Source of the DNA: an archaeon
GTDB taxonomy: Archaea; Asgardarchaeota; Hermodarchaeia; Hermodarchaeales; Hermodarchaeaceae
Assembly (NCBI GenBank): GCA_016550395.1
Contig: JABXGY010000211.1
Span: forward strand, 1 to 6,448
Direction: 5' to 3'
DNA length: 6,448 nucleotides
Within the stretch, counting starts at the first letter, position 1. The number at the start of each line of letters is the position of its first letter. A program made the position numbers and the translations under genes. The notes below the pieces were generated by a model. The model made no database searches and was not told the origin of the DNA. It was given only the letters and a program-made list of their open reading frames with translations. Shown here in pieces: positions 4,402 to 6,448 of the stretch.

Positions 4402-5085
4402 ATGAAAACACCAATGAAGGGAACACTTGTGCAGCAAACAAAGGAACAGATACGTGCATTGCAAATAGTTGAAGTTCTTGAGGCTCATTATCCCCGAGAA
4501 CCATTGATGCCCAAAGCACATACACCGCTAGAATACTTAGTCGCTACTATGCTTTCAGCGCAGTCAACGGATGTTCAAGTTAATCAGGTTACTATTGATT
4601 TATTCAAGAGATATCGCACACCCGAAGATTACGCCTTTGCTGACCCACTAGAACTACAACAAGATATTTTTCGCGTTGGATACTATAGACAAAAAACAAA
4701 GCATCTTCAAGCCGCTTGTCGAATGCTGATTGAAGAATTTAATGGTCAAGTTCCTGATTCAATGGAGGAATTGATCAGGTTACCCGGTGTTGGACGCAAA
4801 ACTGCAAACATAATTCTTAATCGAGTATTTGGTATTGTTGAGGGTATTGCTGTTGACACGCATGTTTTTCGATTATCAAGACGACTTGGACTCAGTGAAG
4901 AACGCAATCCTGAAAAAGTAGAGATAGATCTAATGGAACTATTACCCCGAAAACAATGGGGTCGCGTCAATCGACTTTTCATAGCACATGGTCGGACTTT
5001 GTGTACTGCACGGAATCCCCAATGTGATATCTGTCCTTTGAATGCACTTTGTCCATACGCTGCCAATCAAGCCCTTGCAACCTAA
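4402..5085 (+). CDS. nth: Endonuclease III (DNA glycosylase / AP lyase)
   Basis: Endonuclease III removes oxidised pyrimidines and cuts the DNA backbone by beta-elimination in base-excision repair. Visible features in the 227-aa product: YLVATMLSAQSTDVQVN (45-61), characteristic of the family; the helix-hairpin-helix LPGVGRKTANIILNRVFG (127-144) with catalytic Lys133; VDTHVFRLSRRLG (151-163) with catalytic Asp152; and a C-terminal [4Fe-4S] site Cys201-x6-Cys208-x2-Cys211-x5-Cys217. All key residues are present and the length is typical, with a slightly extended N-terminus. The ATG at 4402 follows AAGGA (4392-4396) at five bases; a second ATG (codon 5) is also possible. The gene diverges from RNase P RNA. 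The small GTPase follows on the same strand after 83 bp, which is too long to imply translational coupling. Confidence 0.97.
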   Translation: MKTPMKGTLVQQTKEQIRALQIVEVLEAHYPREPLMPKAHTPLEYLVATMLSAQSTDVQVNQVTIDLFKRYRTPEDYAFADPLELQQDIFRVGYYRQKTKHLQAACRMLIEEFNGQVPDSMEELIRLPGVGRKTANIILNRVFGIVEGIAVDTHVFRLSRRLGLSEERNPEKVEIDLMELLPRKQWGRVNRLFIAHGRTLCTARNPQCDICPLNALCPYAANQALAT

Positions 5086-5121
5086 GATTCCTCCTTTCAT
5101 TACATCTCAGGTCATGACGAC

Positions 5122-5131
5122 AGCTTTAAAG
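5122..5131 (+). promoter_or_regulatory. Possible TATA box of the small GTPase gene
   Basis: An A/T-rich CTTTAAAGG stretch lies about 40-45 bp before the TTG start. It is a plausible archaeal promoter element, suggesting the GTPase has its own promoter and need not be cotranscribed with nth. Confidence 0.3.
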
Positions 5132-5168
5132 GCGATATTAAGCAACTATCGATTAGCGGGGTCTCACT

Positions 5169-5732
5169 TTGACAACCGACACCCCAACTCGGTATCGTTT
5201 CAAAATCATTGTTTGCGGCGATTGGGCCGTTGGTAAAACCTCCCTTGTCCGTCGTTTTGCCACTAACACCTTCACGCATGATTATCTAACAACAATTGAC
5301 GTGAATGTCCTAAACAAAGAGTTGATTGTCGACGGCTTCAATATTAGCCTACAGATGTGGGACACTGGTGGTCAAGAACGATTCAGCCATTTACGCAAAC
5401 GATATTATCGGGGAGCAAACGGTGTAATATTCCTATTTGATATAACACGACCCGAGTCATTCCGTAATATCGAGAAACGTTGGATACCGGAAGTCAATGG
5501 TGTCATCGAAGACTACATTCCTGCAGTTTGGGCAACGAAAGCTGATCTCGTTGACCAACGTGTGGTTAGTACCACATCGGGTGATCGCTTGGCACGCCGA
5601 TTGAAAGCCTATTTCTTTGAGACCTCAGCATTAACTGCACAAAACGTAGAGAAGGCTTTTACTAGCTTATCACGGCTCATATTGAGTAAGGTTTTGACTT
5701 CTTCAAAAAAGGAAACGACCTTCACAGTCTAG
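5169..5732 (+). CDS. Ras/Rab-like small GTPase, 187 aa
   Basis: This is a eukaryote-like small GTP-binding protein, a switch that alternates between GTP and GDP forms. All five G motifs are visible: G1 GDWAVGKTS (17-25), G2 Thr42 in YLTTIDVNV, G3 WDTGGQERF (64-72), G4 TKAD (123-126) and G5 ETSAL (151-155). RYYRGANGVIFLFDITRPESF (78-98) is strongly Rab/Ras-like. G3 has Gly where Rab/Ras have Ala (WDTAGQE), recalling the Arf-type DxGGQ, and G4 has Thr for the usual Asn. The C-terminus (SSKKETTFTV) has no cysteine, so no prenylation is expected and membrane attachment is not evident. The start is TTG: an in-frame TAG at 5154-5156 excludes anything longer, GCGGGG (5156-5161) lies seven bases upstream, and the next ATG would destroy G1. 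Such proteins are abundant in Asgard archaea. The partner and process are unknown. Confidence 0.95.
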   Translation: MTTDTPTRYRFKIIVCGDWAVGKTSLVRRFATNTFTHDYLTTIDVNVLNKELIVDGFNISLQMWDTGGQERFSHLRKRYYRGANGVIFLFDITRPESFRNIEKRWIPEVNGVIEDYIPAVWATKADLVDQRVVSTTSGDRLARRLKAYFFETSALTAQNVEKAFTSLSRLILSKVLTSSKKETTFTV

Positions 5733-5736
5733 GTTC

Positions 5737-5741
5737 TTTTT
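5737..5741 (+). terminator. Oligo-T stretch after the GTPase gene
   Basis: Five T residues begin four bases after the stop codon. This is a possible weak archaeal terminator separating the GTPase from the methyltransferase gene. Confidence 0.35.
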
Positions 5742-5759
5742 AGGTGCCAGAAAAACACA

Positions 5760-5790
5760 GCTTAATAGCCGATGAGCGGCTATGCTTAAT
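5760..5790 (+). promoter_or_regulatory. Hairpin flanked by direct repeats before the methyltransferase
   Basis: A perfect 6-bp inverted repeat, TAGCCG (5766-5771) and CGGCTA (5777-5782), surrounds the loop ATGAG. The direct repeat GCTTAAT flanks it at 5760-5766 and 5784-5790. The left copy with following bases (CTTAATAG) could be a TATA box about 36-40 bp before the ATG. The site is therefore placed like an operator or leader hairpin controlling the methyltransferase. There is no T-run after it, so it is not a standard intrinsic terminator. Confidence 0.45.
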
Positions 5791-5801
5791 GCCGAGGTGA
5801 A

Positions 5802-6448
5802 ATGGAAACGCCAAAAAAGAAAATCCATCAAGATAAGAATCGGCTTAACGCCTTAGATGGAAAAACTTGGACGCGTTATTCCATTAGCATTTGGGATATT
5901 AGTAAAACCTCTGAAGAATCTGGATTGCAGCATCCAGCATTGTTCCCCCAAAAACTCGTTCAGCGTTTATTAGAAATTTATACAAAACCCGGTGACACCA
6001 TCCTTGACCCATTCATGGGTGCAGGAAGCACATTAGTTGCCGCCCAACAATTAAATCGATCCAGTATCGGCTTTGAAATTGTCCCACAATTTATCAAAAC
6101 AACTCAAGAACGACTTGATAATATTCCAATGAAAGTGGGTCAACTATCGAAACCAACCATCTATGCAGAGGATGCTCGAAACCTAGTACAGCTTGTGAAT
6201 CCAAACTCGATAGATATGGTTGTGACTTCACCTCCTTATTGGGATATTCATCGTCAACGACGCACCGCGGATAGAAAGGATTCCCGTCCCTACTCATCTT
6301 CCTCTCAAGACATAGGAAACATCTCATCCTATTCTGAGTTTCTCAAGGCATTAGGGACTGTAGCAAAACAACTTTTAACCGTAACCAAACCAAACCGATG
6401 GTGTGCTCTTATTGTGATGGATATCCGAAAAAAGAAACACTTCTACCC
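5802..6448 (+). CDS. N4-cytosine/N6-adenine-type DNA methyltransferase (partial, C-terminus off the right edge)
   Basis: 215 codons are open to the window edge. An S-adenosylmethionine-dependent amino-methyltransferase is indicated by HPALFPQKLVQRLLEIYT (44-61, motif X-like), the SAM-binding motif I DPFMGAGST (69-77), FEI (91-93) and the catalytic motif IV TSPPYW (142-147). TSPPYW is most typical of N4-cytosine enzymes, though the base is not proven. The order, SAM-binding region first and catalytic motif second, is the reverse of the common beta-class layout. The N-terminal segment WTRYSISIWDI (23-33) also belongs to a recurring family of site-specific methyltransferases, as far as I can recall it. 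The ATG follows GAGGTGA (5794-5800), which matches the anti-Shine-Dalgarno sequence well but sits very close, with four bases from GAGG. Whether it is solitary or paired with a restriction enzyme is decided by sequence to the right. Confidence 0.9.
   Translation, partial: METPKKKIHQDKNRLNALDGKTWTRYSISIWDISKTSEESGLQHPALFPQKLVQRLLEIYTKPGDTILDPFMGAGSTLVAAQQLNRSSIGFEIVPQFIKTTQERLDNIPMKVGQLSKPTIYAEDARNLVQLVNPNSIDMVVTSPPYWDIHRQRRTADRKDSRPYSSSSQDIGNISSYSEFLKALGTVAKQLLTVTKPNRWCALIVMDIRKKKHFY

Noticed and set aside
4746..5066. Minus-strand open frame of 106 codons
   Set aside because: It is antisense to the helix-hairpin-helix and iron-sulfur part of endonuclease III.
5042..5236. Plus-strand open frame overlapping the end of nth and the start of the GTPase
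   Set aside because: It runs out of frame through both well-supported genes and has no motif of its own.
5766..5782. Intrinsic terminator after the GTPase gene
   Set aside because: The hairpin has no T-run after it, and it lies just before the methyltransferase start.
6094..6327. Minus-strand open frame of 77 codons
   Set aside because: It is antisense to the methyltransferase motif IV region.
1..6448. CRISPR array, insertion sequence or complete defence system
   Set aside because: No regularly spaced repeats, transposase or terminal inverted repeats are visible. The partial methyltransferase alone is not enough to call a restriction-modification system.

Overview
The window looks like chromosomal DNA from an archaeon, most likely an Asgard archaeon. 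The evidence is a eukaryote-like Ras/Rab-type small GTPase, two tRNA genes interrupted by BHB-type introns (including introns in the D-arm), an archaeal-style RNase P RNA, a Tsr3-type rRNA modification enzyme, and BRE/TATA-like A/T-rich boxes upstream of the RNA genes. The Asgard placement is an inference; no marker here fixes the lineage below that level.

Layout. Positions 1-659 (minus) hold the N-terminal two thirds or more of an inositol monophosphatase-family phosphatase that runs off the left edge. Positions 735-868 (plus) hold tRNA-Leu(CAG) with a 47-nt insertion in the D-arm. Positions 914-1049 (minus) hold tRNA-Lys(TTT) with two insertions: a canonical 30-nt intron after position 37 and a 28-nt one in the D-loop. 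Next come a small unrecognised protein (1158-1445, plus) and a stand-alone Lrp/AsnC ligand-binding (RAM) domain protein (about 1460-1696, minus). Divergent from the latter is a fused NAD(P)HX epimerase/dehydratase (1799-3340, plus). Tsr3 (3342-3887, minus) converges on it, with one base between the stop codons. RNase P RNA (about 3914-4301, minus) lies directly upstream of tsr3 on the same strand. To its right, on the plus strand, are endonuclease III (4402-5085), the small GTPase (5169-5732, TTG start) and the N-terminal part of an SPPYW-type DNA methyltransferase (5802 to the right edge).

How the parts relate. Most genes are housekeeping: metabolite repair (Nnr), base-excision repair (Nth), tRNA, RNase P and 18S/16S rRNA maturation. 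RNase P RNA followed closely by tsr3 forms a small RNA-maturation cluster. I see no insertion sequence, CRISPR array or obvious defence island. The methyltransferase at the right edge is the only accessory-looking gene, and its neighbours are outside the window. The most unusual material is the pair of adjacent convergent tRNA genes, both with D-arm introns, which annotation pipelines could easily miss.
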